Positions 46,075-57,312 of a stretch of DNA of 64,000 nt are shown piece after piece (position 1 is the stretch's first letter; every line of letters starts with the position of its first letter). The translations under genes and the position numbers were made by a program. Origin of the DNA: Wurfbainia villosa. Taxonomy: Eukaryota > Streptophyta > Magnoliopsida > Zingiberales > Zingiberaceae. The notes under the pieces are model-generated. The model saw only the letters and a program-made list of their open reading frames with translations. It made no database searches and was not told the DNA's origin. Location: positions 33,630,113-33,694,112 of the forward strand of contig CM045987.1 in NCBI GenBank assembly GCA_025175895.1, written 5' to 3'.

Positions 46075-49000
46075 TGTTAGGACCTATGCGCCCGCTAGAG
46101 GCGGGTGAATAAAGTTTCATCGTCGGATGATGGAATTCGATTACGCTTGCTACACAATGTTAGTACGCAGCAGAAATACGAAATATACAATAAAAATAAA
46201 CACAAGCATAATTACAACACGATGATATAACGTGGTTTGGAACCGTATAGTTCATACTCCACAGATTGGGCTCGAAAGAGCCCTAGCGATGCAAACACAC
46301 ACCACTAATCAAATATACTCCTTCTCGACAATAAGTCGGAGGCGGAGAAACTTCTTACAACGATTACAACAGTAATACAAAGTAAAACAAGCAATTACAA
46401 ATGAAATACAACAAAAGAATGCAAAGAAAACTTTACAAACGATCTTTTGGAAGCTTGCTTGTTTGGTTGCTTGAGTTGCACTTGGAGACCCTGAATTGCA
46501 CCACCAAATCACCCCAAATCTCCTCAAAGAACCATTGCCATATCCCTCTCCATGAGCTGCTTTTATAACCTGCATTCAAACTGGATTTCACCTAGCAGTC
46601 GACTGATCGTAACCATCAGTCGACTGCTCCTGTAGCCGTTGTCTCACAACGGCCCGAGCCATGTTGGATAAGTTCCAACGAATAGACCATCAATCGACTG
46701 ATCATGCCCATCATGTTGGGTTTCCGGCACCGCGGCGAGTGTGTGTTCGAACAAGTTTCATAAACATGTACACAGTGGAAGAAATAAAAATAATAAATCT
46801 AATTTATTACAACACACACACCACACACATGCATAGTACAACATGTATAGACATAACCGTAGTTTCAAATTTTGCAATAAAAAGAAGTTTATTCTACGTA
46901 TACCTGACGTATCACGTGTAGTGGAAAAGGCATCAACTGGAGCGATCCTCGCTAGAATCGCCTCTATCCGTATCCATGCCGAGTATCTTTGGGATGACTT
47001 CACAAAGTCACGAGCCTCGTCTTCGTACGAGTCACTAGCCTCGTGTCAAAGACGATGTGATCGAGAGAAGATCACAATCTGAATCAAAATTCGGATTCAA
47101 AACGAGTCCTCAAAAACTCGCTTCTCCGGAGAGGTATTCGTCAACCGTTTGATGAATCCTTCGTCCTCCACCTATGAGGATTACCGGAGATCGAATCCCC
47201 GGCAAAGTAGCCACTGTCGGAGCTCCAAACGTCGTCCAAACGATGCTCCGACACGAAGGAAACAAGCTGTCCAGAAAACTGGACAGCTTGGTGGAGGAGT
47301 TTACGCCGGACAAAGAGAAGAGGGCCAGCAAGTCCTTGGTCACCGGAGCCAAGGAGGATCACCGGAGGGTCGCCGGCTGAAGCTTGGATGCCGACAACAA
47401 GCTTGGACAGCGGCACAAGGGTGGGCGGTGGCTAGGGTTTGGGCGCCGACCACAAGAGGAGGAGGAGAGGGTGGGCGGCAACTTTGCGGTTGCTTGGATT
47501 AGGTTTTCACAAAACCCTTAAGCCCTATTTTATAGAAAACAAATTCTCCTAATGATTATCGGATCATAACCAAAAGCCTGTTAACCCGCTCCATTAATTT
47601 AAGTTAAAATAAACCAAACCGATTTGGTCTATTTTAAGTTAAAACGAACCGAACCAACTTTGGTTCATTCGTTTAAAACAAACCAAACTCCTTTGGTTTA
47701 TTCTCCACCATTAGATTAGAACCAAACCAATTTGGTTTATCCATCATGTCTTCATAAGACACGGCCCATCCACACTTCCATTGCGACTGAAACGATTTCA
47801 TGCCCGCTCCTTGTTTGGTCCAACCAAACCAAGTTTCTCTCGGTCTGAGAATCTCATTCTTAAGCTTGTTTTAAATCCTTCGGATTACGCTCGTTGTGCG
47901 TGTGACCAAATAGGTTCTCGATTTATGTTGGTCATCTATAATTAACCATTAATTATAGAATGATCATGAGTGGCACCTAGTAGTACATCATGATCCCCAA
48001 TTAACTGAAAAGATCAACGGTTGATCCAGAACTATTTCTGAAAACCCTTCAGCAACTACAATGAATCGTGCCCCATTCCCTTCACTCATCTTATACCCAC
48101 TTGGTTCAGGACATGGTCTATAGTGTCAGTCCCCACTAGGTTGACTACGTCACACCTAGCCCAAGTATCATTTCCTCGTCCTACGGATTCTAGTTACTGC
48201 ATATGTATCCAAGAGTACCTTACTCTAAACATGTAATGCTTTGGCCAAAGACTTTAGTAACAATCCGACGAGAGGCCATGGGTATACATCTCCTCGCAAG
48301 GAGTGGTGAATCCTTTATAGGCTATTCAAACACCTTCGATCCCTTCGACTTATACCCAATCATCCCGGGTCCACATCTCCTCAGAGATGCTTGCTTAAGA
48401 TGTCAAAGCATAAGTCTTTATGATCAAGATGTCTTGAATACCGCAAGTCAAAGGAACATCGCACTTAAGCTGCAGTAAGAACTTCATTGACATATCTATA
48501 TATGCTGAGAACCATATGAAGTCTTACGGCTGGTCACTCCAATGAACTAGTTACCATAACTAACATCCACGATTAACTCCGGACATCACAATGTCTCCAG
48601 CCAATGAGAATCAGCTGCTTAGATACACCAAGGAGTATACCTCGTGCTAGTCTCGACAGAATCGATGATGTCCAAATCCATCAATTCATCGACTAGGGAT
48701 AATTCCGATACATCACAATTACACATGTAGAGATACTCACTAGTTGTGATCCAATCACAAATTCTCTCATGCTGTGAATCATATCGTGGACATTCAGTAA
48801 ATGAGTTTAAGATCTAATCAAATACATGAAAACATGTATACTCAAATAGTGAATCTTCATTTATCATATAAATGATTCAAACATAAGGTGATTGCCTTAG
48901 GAAACTTCTCATATATATTACTAACACATCAGTCGACTGATCGAGTCATCACTCAACTGTCAAACCCTAATAGTCGACTCGAAAACTTTCTATCCCCGAA

Positions 49001-49782
49001 AACTTGACCAGCAGTCGATTGATCTGAAGATCAATCGACTACTAAGGCCATCAGTCGACTACTAGGTCATTTCCTGCAGTCGAATACCAGTTGACTCACA
49101 TCAGTAGATTGATACACCTCAAACATGAGATTTTACCCCAAGTATGATGCCCTTATACTTGCTAGACCACTCTTAGCCTAGACCTAAGCCTTCTAGACAC
49201 CTCTGTTAGCCTCACGCCTATCGGATCCCTCTAAGTCATCCATGACTTATTCATCCATACGCTAGCCTTCAGATGCTTCCATCAGCTATTGTCATGCTAA
49301 TGTGGTCTACACCGCTAAGACACATTGGCTTACGTTGCTAAGACTCCCGCTTGGACTTTATGCTGCCAACCATTGGACTTATGCTGCCAAGACTCCACCC
49401 TTGGACCTTACCCCGCCAATATCAACCCTTAGACTTCTCAAATGCCAAGTTTCTATGACTTAGAATTTCACCGCCAAGACTACACCCTTGGACTTTCCAT
49501 GCCGACCCAATGTTGGACTTTCCAAATGCCAAGACTCAAGCTTAGACTTTCTCTTGCCAAGACTCATGCTTGGACTTTCCTTGCCAACCCATGTTGGACT
49601 TTCCATGCCAAGTACACAAGACTTGGACTTCTCCCATGACAATGGTCAAACCATCGTCAAACATCAATCATGACCTGGGTCGATTACACCAATAATCTCC
49701 CCAACACATTGTCAAACATCAAAACACTACTCGAGTCAAACTCGAGTCTGGTCAATCGTGACCTGGGTCGATTGCACCAACA
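46075..49782 (-). repeat. Element A 5' LTR, split by a solo LTR
   Basis: Pieces 46075-46713 and 48932-49782 (about 1.49 kb together). U5 block 46094-46111; hairpin 1 46240-46253 (GAAC/GTTC); hairpin 2 46268-46283 (GGGCTC, GAAA, GAGCCC). AGTCGACTG-type palindromes occur near 46590-46700 and 48930-49110; the CCAAG...CTTGG array at 49290-49640. Near the outer end the last 100 bases are partly duplicated (see findings). It ends CACCAACA. Confidence 0.88.
46714..48926 (-). mobile_element. Solo LTR of the element F family
   Basis: 2,213 bp, TGTTGGGTTTCCGG to ACTAACA on the plus strand, with TSD CATCA at 46709-46713 and 48927-48931. Its reverse complement matches the LTR of element F (51394-53410) along the whole length (for example 'cctaaggcaatc' at the start and 'ggaaacccaaca' at the end). 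No internal sequence is present, so it arose by recombination between two LTRs. It includes A/T-rich text with many AACCAAA and TTTGGTT motifs (47590-47735). Confidence 0.92.
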
Positions 49783-51300
49783 ACTACATCTTCGTAGATT
49801 TGATAGAACACGCAACATTCCTGAGAGATATGGATTTCTCGTAAGTGAATCGAACGACGTGTTACTCATTGATGATGAGGAGCCTACCAGTTATGAAGAA
49901 GTTCTGAAAAGTTCAGAAAGGGACAAATGGCTTAAAGCCATGAAGTCGAAAATGGATTCCATGTATGAAAATCAAGTTTGGAACTTGGTGGACCCACCTA
50001 AAGGCATTAAGCCTATAGGGTGCAGGTGAGTTTTCAAGAAGAAAACCGACATGGATGGTAATGTGATTACCTATAAGGTTAGATTAGTGGTGAAAGACTA
50101 TCGTCAAAAGCAAGGTGTCGATTATGACGAGACCTATTCATCAGTAACTATGATTAAATCCATTCGGATGCTCCTGACCATAGCGACTCATTATAACTAT
50201 GAGATATGGCAGATGGATGTAAAAACGACTTTCCTTAATGGAAACCTACTCGAGGGCGTGTATATGATACAACTCGAGGGTTTCACATCGGTTGATAAAA
50301 CCAAGATATGCAAACTTCGACAGTCCATATATGGATTGAAGCAAGTATCCAGGAGATGGAATATCCATTTTGATGAGACAATCAAAAGTTTGATTTTTCA
50401 CAAAATTCAGATAAACCCTGTGTGTACAAGAAGGTTAGTGGGAGTGCAATCGTGCTCCTAGTATTGTTTGTCGATGACATATTACTTATAGAAAACAATA
50501 TATCTGTCTTACAGTCAGTCAAAATTTGGTTATCCAAAATATTTTCCATGAAAGACCTGGGAGAAGTGACCTACATCCTCGGGATTAAGATCTATAGAGA
50601 TAGATTGAAACGGTTGCTTGGTCTTTCGCAGTCTACATATATAAACCGAGTGCTAAAGAGGTTTAGCATGTCAGAATCCAAGAAAAGTTTTATTCCCATC
50701 AAGCATGGGATACACCTTTTGAAGTCTATGTGTCCGCACACAGAAGACGAGAGGATCTGTATGAGTAAGATCCCTTATGCATCTGCAATAGGATCTATCA
50801 TGTATGTTATGTTATGTACGAAGTCTGATGTATCGTATGCTCTAAGTATCATGAGCAGATACCAGTCTGATCCAGGAATGGATCATTGGGTGGTTGTTTA
50901 GACAATCCTTAAGTACTTAAGAAGAACTAAAGATGTGTTTCTAATACATAGAGAGGGTGATATGGTAATACGTAGGTATACGGATGCCAACTTCCAGATA
51001 GACAAGGATGACTCTAGATCTCAATCTGGGTACATATTCATGTTGAATGAAGGCACAATAAGTTGGAAAAGTTTTAAGCAAGACACTATAGCAGATTCTA
51101 CCACTGAGGCAGAATACATTGCAGCTTCGGAAGCAACAAAGGAAGCGGTTTGGATCAAGAAGTTTATCTCTGAACTTGGTGTGGTTTCATCAATGATCCA
51201 AACATGTGCTTCACCACTATCATCTGATCAGAGAGATCATCAGTAGGAAGGAAATATAAATCGAGAAGATTCCCACTGAAAGGAACTTAGCGGACCCTTT
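49783..51300 (+). pseudogene. pol of element F: RT and RNase H
   Basis: It begins in the connecting region (RRFDRTRNIPERYGFL) and continues with the RT start (NQVWNLVDPPKGIKPIGC), a stop, MDVKTTFLNGNLLEGVYM, a frameshift near 50400, FVDDILLIENN with the Asp pair, LGEVTYILGIKIYRDR and YASAIGSIMYVMLC. RNase H follows (about 50905-51246) with YTDANFQIDKDDSRSQSGY and STTEAEYIAASEA. The last part is shortened, and the ADP..K-like ending is in another frame near 51290. The order and motifs are those of Copia, of a different group from A-D. Confidence 0.86.
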
Positions 51301-51393
51301 AACTAAGGTCTTATCTCAAAGTAAGTTTGAGGGCCATATTAGAGCTTATGGTATTGGATATCGTGGCGATTGACATTAGGCCAAGTGGGAGTT

Positions 51394-53410
51394 TGTTAGT
51401 TATATATGAGAGGTGTCCTAAGGCAATCGCCTTATGGTTGTACCATTTATTTGATAAATGAAGATTCACTATTTGAGTATATATGTTTTCATGTATTTGA
51501 TTGGATCTTAAACTCATTTACTGAATGTCCGCAATACGATTCACAACATAAGAAAATTTGTGATTGGATCCCAACTAGTGAGTATCTCTACATGTGTAAT
51601 TGTGATGTATTGGAATTATCCTTAGTCGATGAATTAATACATTCGGACACCATCAATTCTATTGAGACTAACATGAGTTGTACTCTTTGGTTTATTTAAG
51701 CAGCTGTTTCTCACTAGCTGGAAATATTGGGATGTCTGGAGTTAACCGTTGATGCTAGTTATGGTAACTAGTTCATTGGAGTTACTAATTGTAAGACTTC
51801 ATATGGTTCTCTGCATATACAAATATGTCAATGAAGTTCTTACTGCAGCTTAAGTGCGATGTTCCTTCGACTTACGGTGTTCAAGTCATCTTTGTCATGG
51901 AGACTTATGCTTTGACATCTTGAGCAAGCATCTCCGAGGAGATGTGCACCTAGGATGATTGGGTATAAATCGAAGTGGTTGAAGGTGTTTGAATAACCTA
52001 CAAAGGATTCACCACTCCTTGCGAGGAGATGTATACCCTGTGGTCTCTCGTCGAATTGTTACTAAAGTCTTTGGCCAAAGCATTACATGTTTAGAGTATG
52101 GTATTCTTAGATACATATGTAGTAACTAGAATCCGCAAGATGAGAAAATGATACTTGGGCTAGGTGTGACGTAGTCAACCTAGTGGGGACTGACACAATA
52201 GACCATGTCCTGAACCAAGTGGGTATAAGATGAGTGAAGGGAACGGGGCACGTTATCACTGTAGCTGTTGAAAGGTTTCAAAAATTATTCTAGGATCAAC
52301 CGTTGATTTTCCAGTTAATTGGGGATCATGATATACTACTAGGTGTCACTCATGATCGTTCTATAATTAATGGTTAATTATAGATGACCAACATAAATCG
52401 GGAACCTATTTGGTCACATGCACTACGAGTGTTATCCGAAGGATTTAAAACGAGCTTGAGAATGAGATTCTCAAATCGAGAGAGACTTGATTTGGTTGGA
52501 CCAAACAAGGAGCGAGCTTGAAATTATTTTAGTCGCATCGGAAGCATGGATAGACCGAGTCTTTTGAAGACATGATGGATAAACCAAATTGGTTTGGTTC
52601 TAATCCAATGGTGGAAAATAAACTAAAGGGGTTTGGTTTGTTTTAAACGAATGAACCAAAATTAGTTTGGTTTATTTTTAACTTAAAATAGACCAACGTA
52701 GTTTGGTTTATTTTAACTTAAATTAATGGAGCGGGTTAACGGATTTTGGTTGTGAACCAATAACCATTGAGAGAAGGTTTCTTGATAGTCAAGAATCACA
52801 TTCTCTATAAGTAAGAGGGTTAAGACAAATTTCGTGGACGAGATAAGGTTTGTGAAACCCTAGCCACCTTCCTCTCTTCCTCTCTTGTGCCGCCGCCCAC
52901 CCCATTGGCACTGTCCACCCTTAGTCGCTGCCTCCTCCAGCTGACGGCCACCCACCGGCCAGCCAGCAGCCGCCGACCACCTTGGTGTCGTCGACCAATT
53001 TGATTGGTCGGCACTTCCGAAGAAACAAGTTCGTGGAACTTGTTTTGTGATTGTCTCTCGAATCACAACATCTTCAATGCGAGACTAGTATTTCTTGTGA
53101 AGACGGGGCTTGTAGCTTAGTGAAGTTATCCCGATGATACTCGGCGTGGACTCAGATAAAGGCAAAACTTGTGAGGGTCGCTAAGATTGATGTCATTTCT
53201 GCTACACGTAATTCGTCAGGTATACCTAATATAAATTACCTTTATTGCAAAATTTAAATGTATGATTATGTCTACACTATTATATTCTGTATGCGTGTGG
53301 TGTGTGTAATGTAATAAAATAGTTTATTACCATTTTTATTTGCTTCCACTGTGCATGTTTACAAAACATGTTCGAACACACACCCACGTCGATACCCCGG
53401 AAACCCAACA
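51394..53410 (+). repeat. Element F 3' LTR
   Basis: 2,017 bp from TGTTAGTTAT to AAACCCAACA. Same family as the solo LTR at 46714-48926. Bases 52580-52735 carry repeated GGTTTGG/AACCAAA motifs. The opposite-strand open frames near 52820-53066 are G+C-rich chance ORFs. Confidence 0.9.
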
Positions 53411-54210
53411 TAGAATGCTATTGGATATCTATCCTTCCCCTCCCATGTGGAGTTATAGAGAGGATACACAGCATATGTTGCTTCTTTATGTGGACCACCA
53501 AGAATCCCTCGATAGCATGGTCAGAGTTGTGTAGACCTAAATAAGAAGGTGGTCTTGGCTTGAGGCACTTGATGGCATGGAACCTTGCATTGTTGGCAAA
53601 GGTTCTATGACATATACAAGACAAGCAAGACACATTATGAATCTGGTGGGTACATTATGCATATCTATAAAGTGTGAGGATATGGGAGTGGTAGGTCAAA
53701 CACACAGATTCCCCACTTGTAAGGAAGTTCCTACACATCCGCAATGATATTCTGACCTATGCAGGTAGCCCAGAAGGAGCAGGACAACTTCTAGCAACAT
53801 GGTTCAGCCATAACAAGGAGGGAGCCAAGAGGGCTTATGACCACTTCAGAGATGCTAAACCTAAAAAGGAGTGGGTGAAGACAGTATGACAAAGAGATCT
53901 ACAGTCGAGCCGCGCTTTTACACTTTGGCTGCTAGCACATGGGAGGCTTTCAATGTGAGCTAGACAGGACTACCTAAAGGATAGATGATGCACTTTTTAT
54001 AGATAGGAGGAGACACTAGACCATGTTTTCTTTCGATGTGAGCCAATTAGCCAACTTTGAGGAAGAGTCAAAACATGGTTGAGGATGAGACCAAACATGA
54101 CCACCTACCGACACATGCTACGAATATTCAGATCTCGGTACCAGAGGACTTCTGCTTTAAATAGGGCACGCCACCTTGCCATGTCAGTATTAGTGCACCA
54201 TGTTTGGAGG
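53411..54210 (+). pseudogene. L1-like LINE ORF2 remnant, with zinc-binding RT C terminus
   Basis: Translating in shifting frames gives a typical end of a plant non-LTR retrotransposon ORF2. Near 53413: ILPLPCGVIERIHSICC; near 53550: GGLGLRHLMAWNLALLAKVL; near 53630: a Trp-Val-His-Tyr stretch; near 53780: AGQLLATWFSHN. From about 53910 comes the zinc-binding RT-associated domain, with FTLWLLAHGRLSM and EETLDHVFFRCEP. Several stops sit where Trp is expected (TGG to TGA). Element F is inserted at its left edge and the hAT element at 54210/57305; the reading resumes at 57313. Confidence 0.82.
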
Positions 54211-54224
54211 TAGACCTGGCCACG

Positions 54225-54420
54225 ATCCGGGTCCGGTCCGGGTCCGGTCCGGGTCCGGGTCGAAACCGCCGGGTCGAGGTTGACAAAATACCGACCCTTA
54301 ACTGGCCCGCTCGTGGCCGGTTACGGTCCGGGTTGTGGAACCGCCGGTTCCGGTCCGGGTCCGGGTCCGGGTCGGGTCCGGGTCCGATCCGGTCCGAGTC
54401 CGGGTTCGGGTCCGATTCGG
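54225..54420. repeat. hAT left subterminal CCGGGTCC repeats
   Basis: About 200 bases of repeated GGGTCCGGTCC and GGGTCCGGGTCC text inside the left terminal repeat; related motifs in the other orientation stand at 57180-57300. In other hAT elements subterminal motifs bind the transposase; that role here is inference. Confidence 0.7.
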
Positions 54421-54627
54421 TTAATCGTCGTCTTAGTTAAATAAATAAAAAATTAAAGAATGATGTAAATAATTAAAATAAAAAAAAATCACAATTAAAC
54501 TTATAAAAACTCTATCAAATATTTCATTATCTCAATAAAAAATATATTACATCTTGGACTTAAATAAAAAAATCTATTACAATAAAAAAATCAAATACAT
54601 TTCAATTTTCATTATATTCAATCAATT

Positions 54628-56622
54628 TCAGTCGTATTCGGTATTTCCTCCCGTCGTCGTAGTTCCGGATGTTCCTTCTGTTTCGTCTTGGTCTTCTTCG
54701 TCACTTTTAATATGTTGGGTTCGACTTGCAGCTTTTGACCAATCATTGAGTAAACATTGCGCTTCCAAATTTTTCGGCCTTAAGCTAGAACGTCTCTCGT
54801 CCAATGTATTTCCTCCGATACTAAAAGCTTGTTCCACTGCAACCGTTGAAACTGGACAAGCTAGAATTTCTTTTGTCATTATAGATAAGATTGGAAATAT
54901 TTGAGTTCTTTGCGACCACCATTTTAGAATGTTGAATCTTTCTTCATCTGCACCACTAAAATCAAAAGAAGTGGTAAAATAATTCTCAAGTTCCTGATTG
55001 GAACTTGAGGATCCTCGTGGGCGTTTAGTCCGTTGCCTTAATAACAATTGTGCTTTAGTGAGTTTAGAAGTAATACTAGTGGATTGATGTATTTCATGTT
55101 CAATAGTTTGTTCACCATATTTAATGTTATATTCATTATAAATATCATGTAAATGAGTTTTAATATTAAACAAAATCAAAGGAATATTAGGAGCAGTTTC
55201 GGTAATAGGGCTTAAAGATTCATAATATAATGCTAACATATCTTGCAAACCATCTAATTTAAGTCTAGGATCTAAAACAAAAACACATAAAAATATTTCA
55301 GGAATGTTTAAGAAATATTTTTCCCATTTTTCTTTCATTACATAAATACATTGAGATAAATAAGTATCATTTGATCGAATATGTTCATTAAAAATACATG
55401 CAATATTACAACAATGTGTTAAAACTAAATGTGAAGTTGGATAATAAATATCTAATAATTGGTCACTAACATCACTAAAAACTTTTAAATTTTCACAAAT
55501 ACTAGTGCATATATTCCATTGATTTGAAAATAAATAAATATCACGTGATTGAACATGTTGATGAAAAAATATACATAATAAATCTTTGTATTCAAAAGTA
55601 GATAACAACAATTTATAAGTAGAATTCCAACGAGTTGGAACGTCACGTGCAAACCGTTTAGCCTTCATACCATTTATTTTACAAAATTTTCTCCATTCTT
55701 TCATAACTTGAGGATGTGTCCATAAATAATGAATTGCACTCCTAATTGGTTGAATATGTGATCCTAAATTTTTAAGTCCATCTTGAACACATAAATTTAA
55801 AATGTGACATGTACACCTAATATGAAAAAATCTTCCACCTATTGATGGTTTACATATATCAATAAGTTCACTAATACTAGAGGTATTTGCACTAGCATTA
55901 TCAAAAGAAATTGAAAAAACTTTAGAAGTTAGACCATATTCTTCTAAAATAACAAAAATAAGTTGTGAAATATTTTGTGTCGTGTGTGTTTCGTTAAAAC
56001 ATCTATATGCTAGTAATCTTTTTTGAATGTCCCAATTATTATCAATCCAATGACAAGTAATACCCATATATGAACAACTTTGCCAATGATCACTCAAAAT
56101 ATCGGAACACAAAGAAACTTTATTGTTTAAACTAGAAAATTCTTTAATCAATTCTTTTTTTTGTTCTAAGACTAATTTTAAAAGTGTGCATTTTAGAGTA
56201 TTTCTTGGGATACATTTAATAGAAGGATTTGCACTTGTAGAAAGCCAATTTTTAAAAGATAATTTATCACTAAAACTAAAAGAAAGTTGTTCAATTGCAC
56301 AAAATTTAGCAGTTTCTTCTCTAAATCTAGTTTCGTCAAATTTAAAGAGTTTAGATTCGTTACCCCAACCCGATTGAGAAGAGAATGTCGGAATTTGAGT
56401 TTGAGAACGATCAATACCAATTTCCACCGGATGATTTCTCTCCACATGTCGAGTAAGGGTTCCGTAACCTCCTCCTTGTTGAAATTTGTAACATTTCGTA
56501 CAATATTTGCATTTTGCTTGCATATCACCGGAAGGGAGCGTTACTTTTTCGAAATGTTTGGTGAAGATATTGGATGCACGGCGAGGCACTCGAGTTGGTC
56601 TTGTAGCCGTAGAACCCGCCAT
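54628..56622 (-). CDS. hAT transposase (BED zinc finger, RNase H-like core, hATC domain)
   Basis: An uninterrupted 664-residue frame. A BED zinc finger at about residues 20-65 uses Cys38, Cys41, His59 and His64. The middle resembles the RICESLEEPER group: an early Asp in LCSDILSDHW, then ITCHWIDNNWDIQKRLL, a second Asp in FDNASANTSS, and HIRCTCHILNL. The C-terminal hATC dimerisation domain (about residues 560-640) has ELENYF, WWSQRTQIFPILS, TVAVEQAFSIGG with the likely catalytic Glu, and RRSSLRP. The protein would cut and paste this element from the nucleus. An upstream ATG at 56813 starts a family-like Ser/Gly/Lys-rich N terminus in another frame; a one-base change near 56727 separates them, so the natural protein was probably about 60 residues longer. 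The short form retains all domains. It may be active or may be a host-adapted protein; I favour transposase because of the intact ends. Confidence 0.92.
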   Translation of the reverse strand: MAGSTATRPTRVPRRASNIFTKHFEKVTLPSGDMQAKCKYCTKCYKFQQGGGYGTLTRHVERNHPVEIGIDRSQTQIPTFSSQSGWGNESKLFKFDETRFREETAKFCAIEQLSFSFSDKLSFKNWLSTSANPSIKCIPRNTLKCTLLKLVLEQKKELIKEFSSLNNKVSLCSDILSDHWQSCSYMGITCHWIDNNWDIQKRLLAYRCFNETHTTQNISQLIFVILEEYGLTSKVFSISFDNASANTSSISELIDICKPSIGGRFFHIRCTCHILNLCVQDGLKNLGSHIQPIRSAIHYLWTHPQVMKEWRKFCKINGMKAKRFARDVPTRWNSTYKLLLSTFEYKDLLCIFFHQHVQSRDIYLFSNQWNICTSICENLKVFSDVSDQLLDIYYPTSHLVLTHCCNIACIFNEHIRSNDTYLSQCIYVMKEKWEKYFLNIPEIFLCVFVLDPRLKLDGLQDMLALYYESLSPITETAPNIPLILFNIKTHLHDIYNEYNIKYGEQTIEHEIHQSTSITSKLTKAQLLLRQRTKRPRGSSSSNQELENYFTTSFDFSGADEERFNILKWWSQRTQIFPILSIMTKEILACPVSTVAVEQAFSIGGNTLDERRSSLRPKNLEAQCLLNDWSKAASRTQHIKSDEEDQDETEGTSGTTTTGGNTEYD

Positions 56623-56917
56623 CGTACTAGATGTATTGCTCCCACTTTCTTGACTTTGATGATGATGACGTATTTGAAATTCATCACCGGAAATATCAAG
56701 ATCATTGAGGTGAATCGAATCGCTCGAAACTCGAACTCGGACGGTGGTGGCATTATGCTCTTTCCCTTTTTGGCACCGGTCGCACCCTTACGACTTGATC
56801 CGGCTCCAGACATTTGTAAAAATATGACTTGAAAGTTGAGACTTGAAAGCAAATGAGGGAATGAGAATTAGAGAAGAGAAGTTGTGATTTGTGAAAAAAT
56901 GAAAGGGAATGGAGGTG

Positions 56918-56925
56918 TATTTATA
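56918..56925 (-). promoter_or_regulatory. Probable TATA box of the hAT transposase
   Basis: TATAAATA on the minus strand, about 105 bases before the upstream ATG (56813), with a pyrimidine-rich leader between. Confidence 0.55.
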
Positions 56926-56969
56926 GGGAAAAAAATTTATAAAAAAATCCAGACCCCCGACTGTCGGGC

Positions 56970-57126
56970 GTTACACAACGACCACGCGAAATCGTGGCGT
57001 TGTTTTTTTGTTTAAAAAAGCGGTGGACCCGCTGATCAGGCGGACCGACCCGTGTCGCTGCGTAGCACCACAACGGCCACGAAATCGTGGCCGTTGATCA
57101 TCAACGGCCACGAAATCGTAGCCGTT
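56970..57126. repeat. Tandem short hairpins in the hAT promoter side
   Basis: AACGGCCACGA (57072-57082), loop AA, TCGTGGCCGTT (57085-57095) is a perfect 11-bp inverted repeat. A second copy at 57103-57126 has one mismatch. A third, partial relative (CGAAATCGTGGCGTTG) is at about 56985-57001. They lie between the transposase start and the right terminal repeat. Confidence 0.75.
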
Positions 57127-57312
57127 AATTTTTTTTTTTTAAATCGCTGATTCATTTTTTTTTCAGTTCAATTTTTTAAAAAATCGGGACCGGCCGGTCC
57201 GGTCACGGGTTCGGGTCAAACCCGTTGACCCGGTTAATCAGACCATTGACCACGGTCCGATTCCAAATCGGGTCCGGATTTGACCCGGACCTTAGCCGGG
57301 TCTATTTGGAGG

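Larger units (their letters stand above)
1..49782 (-). mobile_element. SIRE-like Copia element A (right part), gag-only type
   Basis: This minus-strand LTR element runs off the left edge. Its 5' LTR is at the right (46075-49782, split by a solo LTR). The primer site is at 46062-46072 and gag runs left from 46006. Gag is split by the Gypsy insertion at 1488-45248 and resumes at 1487-550. Downstream of gag the visible 549 bases are non-coding and match the non-coding parts of element D, so pol is not where it should be. A ends in CACCAACA at 49782; the next five bases (ACTAC) should be the TSD, whose partner lies outside the window. Right of 49782 the sequence is the pol of Copia element F, so A inserted into F. 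The boundaries are clear; the state of the left end is unknown. Confidence 0.88.
49783..53410 (+). mobile_element. Copia element F, right part
   Basis: The part right of element A's insertion: end of pol (49783-51300), polypurine tract (AAGTGGGAGTTT, 51383-51394) and 3' LTR (51394-53410). Its left part is beyond the window because A, inserted here, runs off the left edge. Right of 53410 is the LINE, so TAGAA (53411-53415) should be its TSD. Confidence 0.88.
54211..57304 (-). mobile_element. hAT DNA transposon, nearly complete
   Basis: 3,094 bp bounded by a perfect 8-bp TSD, TTTGGAGG (54203-54210 and 57305-57312), the hallmark of hAT insertion. Terminal inverted repeats: left TAGACCTGGCCA, right (reverse complement) TAGACCCGGCTA, continuing imperfectly to about 20 bases. 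Both ends have subterminal arrays of CCGGGTCCGG-type motifs (54225-54420; 57180-57300). It encodes one transposase on the minus strand. It interrupts the LINE remnant, so it is younger than the LINE. Confidence 0.93.

Noticed and set aside
47149..47502. 117-residue frame in the solo LTR
   Set aside because: It lies wholly within an LTR with overlapping frames on the other strand, in a G+C-rich patch.
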